From VXMO01 sp034422835 (lineage in GTDB: Bacteria; Chloroflexota; Dehalococcoidia; UBA6926), in assembly GCA_034422835.1 (NCBI GenBank), contig DAOUJJ010000015.1, positions 10,721 to 74,720 of the forward strand: 64,000 nt of DNA, read 5' to 3'. The notes under the pieces are model-generated. The model did not search any database. It was not told the origin of the DNA and saw only the letters and a program-made list of their open reading frames with translations. Made by a program: the position numbers and the translations under genes. Within the stretch, counting starts at the first letter, position 1. Each line of letters opens with the position of its first letter. Positions 33,577-42,787 of this stretch are shown here, piece after piece.

Positions 33577-35132
33577 CGCGGCTGGGCGATGCGGTTGCGG
33601 GAGGCGACGATGGCCCGGAGTTTGGCCTCGGCGATGGCGGCGGAGGAGACGGGGTTGTCCGCGAATGTGGCGAAGCCGCAGTCCGGTGTGAAGAGGACAC
33701 GGTGTTCGCCGAAAATATCAATAGCGCGGCGGATGCGGGCGTCAAGGAGGTCAGGCTCCTCGACGTGCGGGGACTTGGGATTGACGACGCCGACGCCGAT
33801 GCGCTTGTCATCGGGGAGTCCGGCAAGAACGTCGATTTCTCCCGCGCGTTCCGTGCCCAACTCAAGGAACAGCGTGCCGACATCAACGGTGGAAAGCAGG
33901 TAAATGAGGGGGGCGTAGTCGCCGGTGAGGGCGGCGGATTCGTCTGAGGTCCAGTTGCCGCGGCAGACGTGCATGACAAGTCTTTCGCGGGGGAGGCCGC
34001 GCGTGACCTGCGCGAGCAGCTCCTGGGCGAAACCGAGTTCCGTGGCGGTGTCATATCGCTCGCTGAGCGCGCCGCACATGAAGCTGCGGCGGGCGCGTGA
34101 TGAGCCATGCACGACCTCCGTTAGCACTGGCTCATCGAACTGGACGATGGACGCGCCGGCGGCGAGCAGATAATGGGCCTCTTCACGCAGGACGCGCACG
34201 ACATCCTCCGCCAACTCTTCACGGGTGGTGTAGGGGCTTTCGCGGAGGCAGTCGAGCCACATGGTGCGCGTGAGCAGATAGGGGCCGGGGAGCGCGACCT
34301 TGACTGGCGTGCCCTCCGCCAACTCTTTGGCGAACTCAAGCTCATGGACTGCCAGCGCGGCGCTGCGTCCGAGGCGGCCATAGACGACGGGGTGGCGGAC
34401 GCTGGAGGCGGGGACATCAAGGGCGGCCAGTTCGCGCTCAAACTCCTCGGAGTCGTCCACCATGGCAGCGAGATCGGTGAGCGGGATGAGCTGGGAGTTG
34501 TCCAACAGGCCGCCGACGAAGCTGACGTAATTGTCGCGGCGCTGCTCGCCGTCCGTGAGGACGCCGACGCCTGCGCGTTGTTGGGCCTGCACGCTGAGGC
34601 GGACGGCATCGTTGGCGGTTTCAGCGAACTCATCGTCGGTCATGCGGCCTTCGAGGTGTTCGTGAATCGCGCGGAGCATCCACGTGGGGCGCGGCCAACT
34701 GCCGATTCCCATGACGGAGAGGGGGGCGATTGCCGGGGCGGGTGACGGGGCGGGTAGGGACGCGGGGGTTTCGATTTCAACAATAGGGCGGAGAGTCGCC
34801 CGATGGATTCCGGCTTCCGCCGGAATGAGGGGAGCATTCGGGGCGGCTTCCGTGTGGCCGTTGGCTCGGTCCGCGAGCGCGCCTTTACTTACAAGGAAGC
34901 TGCGCTGATCGCCTGCTTTTGTCCACGAGACGAGTTCGTTGCCGGTCATGCGGCTCCACGCGGGGAGTTCTACTTCGACGGTCGACTCAGTGGACAGGAT
35001 TTCGAGGAGGCCGCCAGGGGGCAGGGGGTCGATGGCGCGGCGGATGAGCAGCAAGAGGCCGCCGCCGCAATCGAGGCTGCCGCCGTCAAGCGTGGTGTCC
35101 GGCGAATGCGTGTGCTGCGCGGCTGCGTCCAT
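33573..35132 (-). CDS. TusA-like domain fused to core MetE (methionine synthase)
   Basis: 519 residues. Residues 1-75 form a TusA/SirA-like sulfur-carrier domain in which the active cysteine is kept (GGSLDCGGG) but the usual CPxP is not; it ends with ELPAWSRMTGNEL. A Pro/Ala linker follows. Residues 137-517 are the C-terminal catalytic domain of cobalamin-independent methionine synthase. Zinc ligands are visible as VMHVCRGNW (His and Cys) and FTPDCGFAT (Cys). Core-MetE proteins lacking the N-terminal half accept methyl groups from donors other than methyltetrahydrofolate, such as methyl-corrinoid proteins. The linker contains a copy of the dispersed palindromic repeat (34806-34829) encoding IPAEAGIHR. 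Downstream is hemW, upstream are DsrE- and TusA-like genes. Confidence 0.87.
   Translation of the reverse strand: MDAAAQHTHSPDTTLDGGSLDCGGGLLLLIRRAIDPLPPGGLLEILSTESTVEVELPAWSRMTGNELVSWTKAGDQRSFLVSKGALADRANGHTEAAPNAPLIPAEAGIHRATLRPIVEIETPASLPAPSPAPAIAPLSVMGIGSWPRPTWMLRAIHEHLEGRMTDDEFAETANDAVRLSVQAQQRAGVGVLTDGEQRRDNYVSFVGGLLDNSQLIPLTDLAAMVDDSEEFERELAALDVPASSVRHPVVYGRLGRSAALAVHELEFAKELAEGTPVKVALPGPYLLTRTMWLDCLRESPYTTREELAEDVVRVLREEAHYLLAAGASIVQFDEPVLTEVVHGSSRARRSFMCGALSERYDTATELGFAQELLAQVTRGLPRERLVMHVCRGNWTSDESAALTGDYAPLIYLLSTVDVGTLFLELGTERAGEIDVLAGLPDDKRIGVGVVNPKSPHVEEPDLLDARIRRAIDIFGEHRVLFTPDCGFATFADNPVSSAAIAEAKLRAIVASRNRIAQPR
34806..34829 (-). repeat. Palindromic dispersed repeat inside a coding region
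   Basis: Copy of the GATTCCGGCTTYCGCCGGAA palindrome that elsewhere is intergenic (32293, 50230, 62707). Here it lies in frame within the linker of the TusA-MetE fusion. Confidence 0.85.
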
Positions 35133-35171
35133 GATCGTTGCCTGAATGGCCGTTCGGAGAGATCGCCTCGG

Positions 35172-35534
35172 CTAATAGGAGATAACGGGCACGCCCTCGG
35201 AGATGAACTCGATGAGGGTTGCGCCGCCGACGACATCCGCGCCGTCGATGAGCTTGGCGGGTTCGAGGCCGCGCTTGTTGAAGCATGGGGCGCAGACGAG
35301 GATGCGTCCGCCGCCCTCCACAAAGTTGTTCATCAACTGCGAGAGAGGGGCGAATCCCTCCTCGTTGATGTCATCCGCGTAGCCCTTCTGCGAGACGCGG
35401 ACGCCCTCCGTGCTGAGGAAGACGACGGTTTCCTTTTCGGAGCCGAGCGCGGCGTTGGCGAGGACGAAAGCGACCGTTGTGCGGTCGGGATCATCACCGG
35501 CGTGAGTGAGGCTGATACAAACCCTGTCGGACAT
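35172..35534 (-). CDS. DsrE-family sulfur-transfer-like protein
   Basis: 120 residues from the ATG at 35534. The Rossmann-like DsrE fold is indicated by RVCISLTHAGDDPDRTTVAF at the start and VFLSTEGVRVSQKG. A cysteine pair in ILVCAPCFNKRG occupies the usual catalytic position. DsrE proteins pass persulfide sulfur with TusA partners, and TusA-like genes flank this one on both sides. Confidence 0.82.
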   Translation of the reverse strand: MSDRVCISLTHAGDDPDRTTVAFVLANAALGSEKETVVFLSTEGVRVSQKGYADDINEEGFAPLSQLMNNFVEGGGRILVCAPCFNKRGLEPAKLIDGADVVGGATLIEFISEGVPVISY

Positions 35535-35569
35535 CTGCTGCGTTCCTCCTCGGGCGGAATGGCCGCCTG

Positions 35570-35824
35570 CTATTTCTGTTCGATCCAGTACTCGGGGTGT
35601 TCTGCGTGGCGGAGTTGGCGGTTGGTGACGCGGCACCACGCGGGGATTTCAAGCGGGGCGGCGATGTCACGCGTGATCAGGCGGAAAAGGTCGCCGGTTT
35701 GGAGGGGGCGGAATCGCAGTCGGAGTTGAATGAGCACCTCGCCGCAGCCCGTTTCGCCCGCGTCCCACTCCACTGCGAAGGATGGCGCGGCAGTTGTTGC
35801 GCCGTCCGTATTCGTGTCCTGCAT
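35570..35824 (-). CDS. TusA-like sulfur-carrier protein
   Basis: 84 residues from the ATG at 35824. The C-terminal 60 residues (GCGEVLIQLRLRFRPLQTGD, then IPAWCRVTNRQL) match the TusA fold. The active cysteine is present as GCGE rather than CPxP, the same variation as in the fused domain at 33573-35132. This is the first gene of the TusA, DsrE, TusA-MetE, HemW run. Confidence 0.75.
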   Translation of the reverse strand: MQDTNTDGATTAAPSFAVEWDAGETGCGEVLIQLRLRFRPLQTGDLFRLITRDIAAPLEIPAWCRVTNRQLRHAEHPEYWIEQK

Positions 35825-35922
35825 GGCTGAATTGATTACCCACCCCACGTATCAGGTTTGCTTATAGCGTCCATAAGCATATCGCATACGGGAAAGCGTT
35901 TCAAAGGAGGGGGGGCGGGTGG

Positions 35923-35948
35923 CCCTTCGACAGGCTCAGGGCGAACGG
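35923..35948 (+). repeat. Dispersed 26-bp repeat (CCCTTCGACAGGCTCAGGGC type)
   Basis: Intergenic copy between the TusA-like and second propeller genes; the same core as at 37488, 44196 and others. Confidence 0.85.
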
Positions 35949-35989
35949 GGGTAGGGAGAGGCGAGGTAGTTCACCAGATTCTTCACCAC

Positions 35990-37186
35990 TCAGTCCTCAG
36001 TCCAAACCTCGGTGAGGTCTGGCCAGTCTGATTCCTTGACAAGATTGACGGCGGAACTACCAAGATTGATCAAGACGACATCTAAACCGCGCGCAGTGTA
36101 GTCGACAAAGTATGCGGCAATCTGTGAACCATCCGGCGATATTGACATGGCCAAACGATGCCCTCTTGGCCATTGCCATCCGTCGTCCGGTTCCCATATC
36201 ACGCGCGTGCTGCGCCCGTCAGGCGTTAAACCCCAAAGGTCCCCCTTGAGGAAATAGTAGATTTCGTCCCCCCCGGGCGGCCAGAATAGCCCCCGCGGAA
36301 TGCTGTCCCTCAGATTGAGAATCAGCCTCGGGGGTATTCGCTGTCTTGTATCAGCCACAAACACGCCGCTGTCGGCAATTGCAATGGCAATTTGCGAGTT
36401 GTCGGGCGACCAAGCCAACAATGGATAAGCTCCGATATCGTGTTGGATTCGGCGCTCGAAGCCTTCATACACAATTTCAACCCCGGAACCGTCCGCTCTC
36501 ACGATGTACAAGGAAAACGCGTAAAAGGGGACTCCATCTATGATTCGGCGACTCCCCTTCTCAGGGAAACTTGTGAAAGCCAGTCTCTTGCCATCAGGGG
36601 ACCACACAACGGGCCCCTGCGATGCAGAGATATCCGGCGCAACACTAATCACATCTGACCCATCCGGCGACATTACATACAAACGATCCGAACCGGGTCG
36701 CGTTTCCACTCGATTTGACAAGAACGCAATACGTGAGCCGTCAGGCGACCAAATCGGGTTCCTGTCCCTGGCTGTAGAATGGGTCAGTTGTGTTGCTCCA
36801 CCGTTCTCATCGAATTCAAGCAACGCAATATCCCAACTGTAGTGTCCATCAGTGACGAATCTGTGTGTTGTAAAGGCGATCCGTGTGCCGTCAGGCGAGA
36901 CGCTGGGCGAAGTGTCGAGCTGAAGGAGATCTCTGGGACTCTCCGTCTTCTGTGATAGGATTGAGACTTGCCCGGTACTGGCGTCGATGATATGCAGCTT
37001 TTCATACCGAGAGACTATGATGGTCTCTCCATTAGGCATCCATTGCGGCGTATTTGACATCCCCGATCGACTGAGGACCATTTCCACATAATCCTCATCA
37101 TTCGCCCGACACTCGGAGATAGCGCCAAACGAGGACAAGACAAGCACCAAAATACTGCATTTGACCATGAACTTGAGGAGTTTCAT
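35990..37186 (-). CDS. TolB-like beta-propeller secreted protein
   Basis: 398 residues from the ATG at 37186 with GAGGG upstream. A signal peptide (KCSILVLVLSSFGAISECRA) is followed by repeated propeller blades: VSPDGTRIAFTTH, WSPDGSRIAFLSN, WSPDGKRLAFTSF, WSPDNSQIAIAI. It lacks a clear lipobox, so it is probably exported to the periplasm or medium. It resembles 29047-30639 in design but not closely in sequence. Confidence 0.85.
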   Translation of the reverse strand: MKLLKFMVKCSILVLVLSSFGAISECRANDEDYVEMVLSRSGMSNTPQWMPNGETIIVSRYEKLHIIDASTGQVSILSQKTESPRDLLQLDTSPSVSPDGTRIAFTTHRFVTDGHYSWDIALLEFDENGGATQLTHSTARDRNPIWSPDGSRIAFLSNRVETRPGSDRLYVMSPDGSDVISVAPDISASQGPVVWSPDGKRLAFTSFPEKGSRRIIDGVPFYAFSLYIVRADGSGVEIVYEGFERRIQHDIGAYPLLAWSPDNSQIAIAIADSGVFVADTRQRIPPRLILNLRDSIPRGLFWPPGGDEIYYFLKGDLWGLTPDGRSTRVIWEPDDGWQWPRGHRLAMSISPDGSQIAAYFVDYTARGLDVVLINLGSSAVNLVKESDWPDLTEVWTED

Positions 37187-37201
37187 TGGCGCCCTCTTCA
37201 C

Positions 37202-37589
37202 TAGTACCGTCGGGACGGGGTATCCATGCTCCTAAGTGTAGGTACTTTCGCTAAGCGTGCAATAAACCTTGTCTTGCAAGGGTGGTCAGGTTCACCCCCC
37301 TAAGCCGTTGGATTCTTCGACTGCGCTCGGAATGACAGGGTGGGGGTGGTTGGAATGACGGATGGGGGGCGGGAATGACGGATGGTTGCGTTACGGGGTT
37401 GTGCGGCGAGGACTCTAGATTCCTCGACTGCGCTGCGCTCCGCTCGGAATGACAAGTTGTGGTGCTTGGAATGACAGAGTGGGGTGGCCCTTCGACAGGC
37501 TCAGGGCGAACGGGGGAGTCACCCCTACCCCGGCCCTCCCCCATCAAGAGGGAGGGAGAGCGAAGGCAGTTTGGTTGTAGGATGCGGGT
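37202..37589. repeat. Gene-free region dense in dispersed repeats
   Basis: No gene is seen. It contains two copies of a GATTCYTCGACTGCGCTCGG type repeat (about 37311 and 37428), several GGAATGACRG fragments, a CCCTTCGAC repeat (37488-37513) and a C-rich repeat shared with 32245-32283 (37519-37557). Such clusters may be sites of repeat-mediated rearrangement. Confidence 0.8.
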
Positions 37590-38639
37590 ATGAGTGGTGA
37601 GGGGTGGAGCGAGCAGGGGACCAACGAGCAGGTGAGCAGCGGGCAGGTTCCCATCCTGGTGGGGTGGGCGATGGCGGATGCGCTGTTTGAGCGGATTGCG
37701 GCGGCGGATACGCGGGTACGGTTGCTGAACCGGGAGATTCCGCCGCTGCCCGCGCCGACGCAGTTGTGGCCGCCGTTCCCTGACGAATTGCTGCCGCTGG
37801 TTCCTCGGGCAGAGGTGCTGTTGACGCTGCGGCTGCCGCCCGGCGTACCGGAGTCGACGCCGAACCTGAGGTGGATTCATTCGCAGGCGGCGGGAATCGA
37901 CTATGTGGACCGAGCGCCGGGGCTGCTGGATGCGGGCGTGGTCATCACGAGCTCGTCCGGGGTTCATGCGAGGCCGTTGAGTGAGACCGTGATCGGCGCG
38001 ATCATCGCGATGGCGAAGGGGTTTCCGCAGGCCACGCGGCGGCAGGACAGGCATGAGTGGCTGCGGTATACGCCGGAGGACGTTGCGGACAAGCTCGTCA
38101 CGGTTATCGGGGCGGGAAAGATCGGGACGGCTATAGCCGAACGGTGCCGCGCGATGGGGATGCGGGTTATCGGTGTGCGGCGGACCGCTCCGGCGGAGGG
38201 GTCGGACATCGGGCCGTTTGGGCGAGTTGTTGGACAGGACGAGTTGGCCGAGGCGCTGTCGGGGAGTGATTACGTGGTGCTGTGCGCGCCGCGGACACCG
38301 GAGACTGTGGGGATGATCGGCGTGTCCGAGTTTGCAGCGATGAAGAAGGGGGCGCGGTTCATCAACGTGGCGCGTGGCGACCTTGTGGACGAAGGAGCGT
38401 TGATCGCGGCGTTGGAGTCGGGGCAGCTTGGCGGGGCTTATCTGGATGTGTTCGCGACGGAGCCTCTGCCGGATGAGAGTCCGCTGTGGGACATGGAGAA
38501 CGTGCTGATCACGGGTCACTCGGGGGCGGGGTCGGCGGATCGGGATGAGCGCGTGGTGGGGATCTTTTTGGAGAACCTGCGGCAGTATGTGGGTGGGCGG
38601 CCGTTGGTCAATGTGTACGACCACGGGCGGGGGTATTAG
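37590..38639 (+). CDS. D-2-hydroxyacid dehydrogenase family protein
   Basis: 349 residues. The NAD-binding motif is VIGAGKIGTAIAERCRAMG. The catalytic region reads NVARGDLVDEGALIAAL with Arg and Glu, and the late histidine lies in ITGHSGAG, where the usual motif is TPHxAG. It should reduce a 2-oxo acid or oxidise its D-hydroxy acid; substrate unknown. It lies 48 bp before acnA on the same strand. Confidence 0.9.
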   Translation: MSGEGWSEQGTNEQVSSGQVPILVGWAMADALFERIAAADTRVRLLNREIPPLPAPTQLWPPFPDELLPLVPRAEVLLTLRLPPGVPESTPNLRWIHSQAAGIDYVDRAPGLLDAGVVITSSSGVHARPLSETVIGAIIAMAKGFPQATRRQDRHEWLRYTPEDVADKLVTVIGAGKIGTAIAERCRAMGMRVIGVRRTAPAEGSDIGPFGRVVGQDELAEALSGSDYVVLCAPRTPETVGMIGVSEFAAMKKGARFINVARGDLVDEGALIAALESGQLGGAYLDVFATEPLPDESPLWDMENVLITGHSGAGSADRDERVVGIFLENLRQYVGGRPLVNVYDHGRGY

Positions 38640-38687
38640 GGGATTGTATTTGCTACACTATGGCGCGGCTTGTGAGAGGGATTTGAG

Positions 38688-41402
38688 ATGACTAACCAGG
38701 ATGTTTTCTCGGCGCGGCGGACGCTGGAGACGGGCTCTGGGCCGGTGGCGTATTACGACGTCAACGCTCTGGAAGAGCAGGGCATCGGGGAGGTGTCGCG
38801 GCTGCCGTTCTCCATCAAGGTCATGTTGGAAAGCCTGCTGCGGAACGTGAACGGGTACGACGTTCTTGAAGAGGACGTGCGCGCGCTGGCGGGGTGGCAG
38901 GCGGAGCCGGGGGAGATCACGGTACCGCTCAAGCTGGCGCGTGTGATTCTGCAGGATTTCACGGGCGTGCCGGCGGTGGTCGATTTGGCGGCGCTGCGGA
39001 GCGCGATGGCGCGGGCGGGGGCGGACCCGTCCGTTATCAATCCCGTCGTTCCGGTTGACCTCGTTATCGATCACTCAGTGCAAGTGGACTTCTTCGGCAC
39101 GGCGTACGCGCTGAGCGGGAACGTCGAGAAGGAGTATGAGCGGAACGGGGAGCGGTACAAGCTGCTCAAGTGGGCGCAGGGGTCGATTGACAATTTCCGT
39201 GTTGTGCCGCCGGGGGCGGGCATCGTCCACCAGGTGAACCTTGAATACCTGGGCAGCGTGGTGATGGCCAAAGAGGAGGACGGCGAGCGGGTGGCGTTCC
39301 CGGACTCGCTGGTGGGGACGGATTCCCACACCACGATGATCAACGGACTTGGCGTGCTGGGCTGGGGCGTTGGAGGCATCGAGGCCGAGGCCGTGATGCT
39401 CGATCAGCCATATTACATGCTTGCGCCGCGCGTGGTGGGATTCAAGCTGTCCGGCAGCCTGCCAGAAGGGGCGACAGCGACCGATCTCGTGCTGACCGTG
39501 ACGGAGATGCTGCGGGCGCACGGCGTGGTCGGGGACTTTGTTGAGTTCTATGGCTCGGGGCTGACGGGGCTGCCGGTGGCGGACCGGGCGACGATTGCGA
39601 ACATGTCGCCGGAATACGGCGCGACGATGGGCTATTTCCCCATCGATGACGAGACGCTGGCGTATCTGAGGCTTTCGGGCAGGCGTCCTGAACTGATTGA
39701 CCTGGTTGAGAAGTATGCCAAGGCGCAGGGGCTGTTCAGGACGGACGACACACCGGATCCGATGTATTCGGACACCTTGTCGCTTGACCTGAGCACCATT
39801 GTGCCGTCGTTGGCGGGGCCGAAGCGCCCGCAGGACAGGGTGGAGCTTGGTAGTGTGAAGTCGAGTTTCCAGGAACATCTGACACTGTCTCCAGCAGAAC
39901 GCGGTTTCGGGCTGAGCGGCGAGGAGGCCGAGAAGACCGCCGTTGTTGGGCACGGGGTGGAGGCATTCCAGTTGCAGCATGGCTCCGTCGTCATTGCGGC
40001 GATCACGTCCTGCACAAACACGTCCAACCCGTCGGTGATGATCGGGGCGGGGCTGCTGGCAAAGAACGCAGTGACCGCAGGCATTACGACGAAGCCGTGG
40101 GTGAAGACGTCGATGGCGCCGGGATCGAAGGTTGTGACGGACTATCTTGAGGCCGCCGGGCTTGTGCCGTTCATGGAGGCGCAGCGATTCCACACGGTGG
40201 GTTTCGGCTGTACGACGTGCATCGGCAACTCCGGGCCGCTGCCGGAGGACATCGCCAATGCCATTGAGGACAGCGATCTTGTGGCGGCGGCGGTGCTGTC
40301 CGGCAATCGGAACTTCGAGGGCAGGGTGAATCCACACGTCAAGGCGAATTACCTGGCGTCGCCCATGTTGGTTGTGGCGTACGCGCTGGCAGGGCGGATG
40401 GACATTGATTTTACATCGGAGCCGCTGGGAACCGACCCGAACGGTCAAGGCGTGTTCCTGCGCGATATCTGGCCGTCGCAGCACGATATTCAGCAGGCTA
40501 TCTCCAACAACGTCAGTCCGGATATGTTTGAGCAGCAGTATGGCGCAATCTTCGACGGTGATGAGCAGTGGAAGGAGCTTGAGGCGCCCGCGGGCGAGTT
40601 GTACGAGTGGGAGCTGGATTCGACGTATCTGCAGGAGCCGCCGTTCTTCAAGGATTTTCCACTTGACCCTCCCGCGCTGCCTGTTGTTGAGGATGCGCGC
40701 GTGCTCGCGGTGCTTGGAGATTCCGTAACAACTGACCACATTTCGCCGGCGGGCAACATCGCGGCGCGCAGCCCGGCGGGGCAGTTCCTGCAAGGACGGG
40801 ATGTGTTGCAGGCGGACTTCAACTCATATGGTTCGCGTCGCGGCAACCATGAAATCCTGATGCGCGGCACGTTCGCCAACATCCGCATCAAGAACCAGAT
40901 GCTGGATGACGTGGAGGGTGGGTTCACTTTGAAGCTGCCTGAGAACGAGCAGATGCCCATCTACGATGCCGCCATGCGTTACCAGCAGGAGGGCGTGCCG
41001 ACGGTCATCTTTGGCGGCAAGGAGTACGGTTCCGGGTCAAGCCGCGATTGGGCGGCAAAGGGGCCGTACCTGCTTGGCGTGAGAGCGGCGATCGCGGAGT
41101 CGTTTGAGCGGATTCACCGTTCCAACCTCGTTGGGATGGGCGTGCTGCCACTCCAGTTCCACGAGGGTGAAAACGCAGCCACCTACGGCATCACGGGCCG
41201 GGAAACGGTGACGATCGGCAGTCTTGATGACGGCATCGAGCCGGGGCAGGACATCGACGTTACCGTGCGGCGCGAGGACGGGTCAGAGACGATGTTCGCG
41301 GCGACGGTGCGAATCGATACGCAAGTGGAGGCGGACTATTACCGCAACGGCGGGATACTGCACACGGTGTTGAGGAAGCTGCTGAATGAGGCGGGGAATT
41401 AG
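38688..41402 (+). CDS. acnA: Aconitate hydratase AcnA
   Basis: 904 residues, the usual AcnA/IRP length. Iron-sulfur cluster ligands are Cys in AITSCTNTSNPS and two Cys in GFGCTTCIGNSGPL. The swivel domain ends with YGSGSSRDWAAKGP. It converts citrate to isocitrate in the TCA cycle. The ATG at 38688 follows GAGAGGG, and a strong terminator follows the stop. Confidence 0.97.
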   Translation: MTNQDVFSARRTLETGSGPVAYYDVNALEEQGIGEVSRLPFSIKVMLESLLRNVNGYDVLEEDVRALAGWQAEPGEITVPLKLARVILQDFTGVPAVVDLAALRSAMARAGADPSVINPVVPVDLVIDHSVQVDFFGTAYALSGNVEKEYERNGERYKLLKWAQGSIDNFRVVPPGAGIVHQVNLEYLGSVVMAKEEDGERVAFPDSLVGTDSHTTMINGLGVLGWGVGGIEAEAVMLDQPYYMLAPRVVGFKLSGSLPEGATATDLVLTVTEMLRAHGVVGDFVEFYGSGLTGLPVADRATIANMSPEYGATMGYFPIDDETLAYLRLSGRRPELIDLVEKYAKAQGLFRTDDTPDPMYSDTLSLDLSTIVPSLAGPKRPQDRVELGSVKSSFQEHLTLSPAERGFGLSGEEAEKTAVVGHGVEAFQLQHGSVVIAAITSCTNTSNPSVMIGAGLLAKNAVTAGITTKPWVKTSMAPGSKVVTDYLEAAGLVPFMEAQRFHTVGFGCTTCIGNSGPLPEDIANAIEDSDLVAAAVLSGNRNFEGRVNPHVKANYLASPMLVVAYALAGRMDIDFTSEPLGTDPNGQGVFLRDIWPSQHDIQQAISNNVSPDMFEQQYGAIFDGDEQWKELEAPAGELYEWELDSTYLQEPPFFKDFPLDPPALPVVEDARVLAVLGDSVTTDHISPAGNIAARSPAGQFLQGRDVLQADFNSYGSRRGNHEILMRGTFANIRIKNQMLDDVEGGFTLKLPENEQMPIYDAAMRYQQEGVPTVIFGGKEYGSGSSRDWAAKGPYLLGVRAAIAESFERIHRSNLVGMGVLPLQFHEGENAATYGITGRETVTIGSLDDGIEPGQDIDVTVRREDGSETMFAATVRIDTQVEADYYRNGGILHTVLRKLLNEAGN

Positions 41403-41429
41403 AAGCCGCGATTTTTAGTCGCCAAAAAG

Positions 41430-41459
41430 AAAGAGGCGGGGCAAGCGCCCCGCCTCTTT
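41430..41459. terminator. Bidirectional terminator between acnA and fabF
   Basis: A perfect 13-bp stem (AAAGAGGCGGGGC with its complement) and an AAGC loop, with A-rich sequence before and T-rich after. It fits both convergent genes. Confidence 0.92.
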
Positions 41460-41479
41460 TGCATTGCTATTGTGGGCTG

Positions 41480-42739
41480 CTAGTCGTACTTGGTGAAGAC
41501 GACGCAGGCGTTTTGGCCGCCGAAGCCGAAGCTGTTGGAGAGGGCGACGCGAACGTCGGCGTCACGCGCCTCGTTCGGGACGTAGTCGAGATCGCAGGCC
41601 GGGTCGGGCGTTTGCAGGTTGATGGTGGGGTGGAGCGTGCCGGTCTGGATGGACTTGACGACGGCGATGGCCTCAACGCCGCCGGCCGCGCCAAGCGCGT
41701 GGCCGATCATGGACTTGGTGGAGCTGACAGGAATCTGGTAGGCGCGGTCGCCGAAGACGGCCTTGATGGCGGTGGTTTCCGCGGCGTCGCCGAGCGGAGT
41801 TGATGTCCCGTGTGCGTTGATGTAGCTGACCTCTGAGGGGTCGATTCCGGCGTTGTCGAGCGCCCATCGCATAGTTCGGGCCGCGCCCGCGCCATCGTCC
41901 CGCGGCTGCACAAAATCAAAGGCGTCATTGGACGCTCCGTAGCCCGCGACTTCCGCGTAGATGGTCGCGCCGCGCTCCTGCGCGTGTGAGAGCGATTCAA
42001 GGACGAGAATGCCAGCGGCCTCCGTCGGCACGAAGCCATCACGGTCCGTGTCAAATGGACGTGACGCGCCGTGAGGATCATCCTTGCGTTGCGAGAGGGC
42101 GCGCATGGCGCAGAAGGCGGCAAGGCCCTGGGCGCAGATGGAGGACTCAGAGCCGCCGGAGATGATGACGTCTGCACGCCCGGCGCGGATCATGTCCGCT
42201 GCGTCGCCGATGGCCTGCGTTCCTGCGGCGCACGCGGTGATGACGGTGTTGTTGTAGCCCACGAGGCCGAGCGCCATGGCGACGTTTGCGGCGGCCATGT
42301 TGGGGAGCATCTTGGACATATAGATGGGGCTGACCTTGCTCCATCCGCGCTCATAGAAGACCTTGCTCTGCTCCTCCGTGTCCGGGTAGCTGCCGATGCC
42401 GTTGCCGAGGAGGACGCCGATACGCTCGACGTCTGCGGTCTCGAGGTCGATACCGGCATCATCGATGGCCTGTCGCGATGCCGCGACAGCGAGTTGGGAG
42501 AAGCGGGCGAGGCGTCGCACCTGCTTGGCGGGCATGTATTCGCTGGCGTCGAAATCGCGGACTTCACCCGCGACGACGCAGGGGAACTCGGATGCGTCAA
42601 AGCTCTCGATATAGTTGATGCCACTCGTTCCTGAAACCAGGCCGTCCCAGTATTCGTCGATCGAGTTGCCGAGCGGGGTCAGGGCGCCCATGCCCGTTAC
42701 GACCACTCGCTGATCCGCCGTGCGGTCCTGCGCTGCCAT
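41480..42739 (-). CDS. fabF: Beta-ketoacyl-ACP synthase II (FabF)
   Basis: 419 residues. The catalytic triad is visible: Cys in ITACAAGTQAIGDA, His in NAHGTSTPLGDAAE and His in KSMIGHALGAAGG. FabF elongates fatty acids by condensing malonyl-ACP with acyl-ACP. No acyl carrier protein gene is adjacent, which is unusual for fabF; folC lies upstream with a 48-bp gap. Confidence 0.95.
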   Translation of the reverse strand: MAAQDRTADQRVVVTGMGALTPLGNSIDEYWDGLVSGTSGINYIESFDASEFPCVVAGEVRDFDASEYMPAKQVRRLARFSQLAVAASRQAIDDAGIDLETADVERIGVLLGNGIGSYPDTEEQSKVFYERGWSKVSPIYMSKMLPNMAAANVAMALGLVGYNNTVITACAAGTQAIGDAADMIRAGRADVIISGGSESSICAQGLAAFCAMRALSQRKDDPHGASRPFDTDRDGFVPTEAAGILVLESLSHAQERGATIYAEVAGYGASNDAFDFVQPRDDGAGAARTMRWALDNAGIDPSEVSYINAHGTSTPLGDAAETTAIKAVFGDRAYQIPVSSTKSMIGHALGAAGGVEAIAVVKSIQTGTLHPTINLQTPDPACDLDYVPNEARDADVRVALSNSFGFGGQNACVVFTKYD

Positions 42740-42787
42740 TTCCTGCTGCTCCTTCCTCTCCGTCTGTTTTCTCCGGATTGTCGGCTC

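Noticed and set aside
37202..37589. CRISPR array in the repeat-rich region
   Set aside because: Repeats differ in type and spacing, have no uniform spacers, and recur singly elsewhere; no cas genes are present.
37251..38624. 457-residue open frame on the minus strand
   Set aside because: Runs antisense to the hydroxyacid dehydrogenase and through repeat DNA; Arg/Pro/His-rich with no motifs.
39075..40793. 572-residue open frame on the minus strand opposite acnA
   Set aside because: Arg/His-rich composition typical of antisense frames in high-GC genes; acnA on the other strand has full family motifs.
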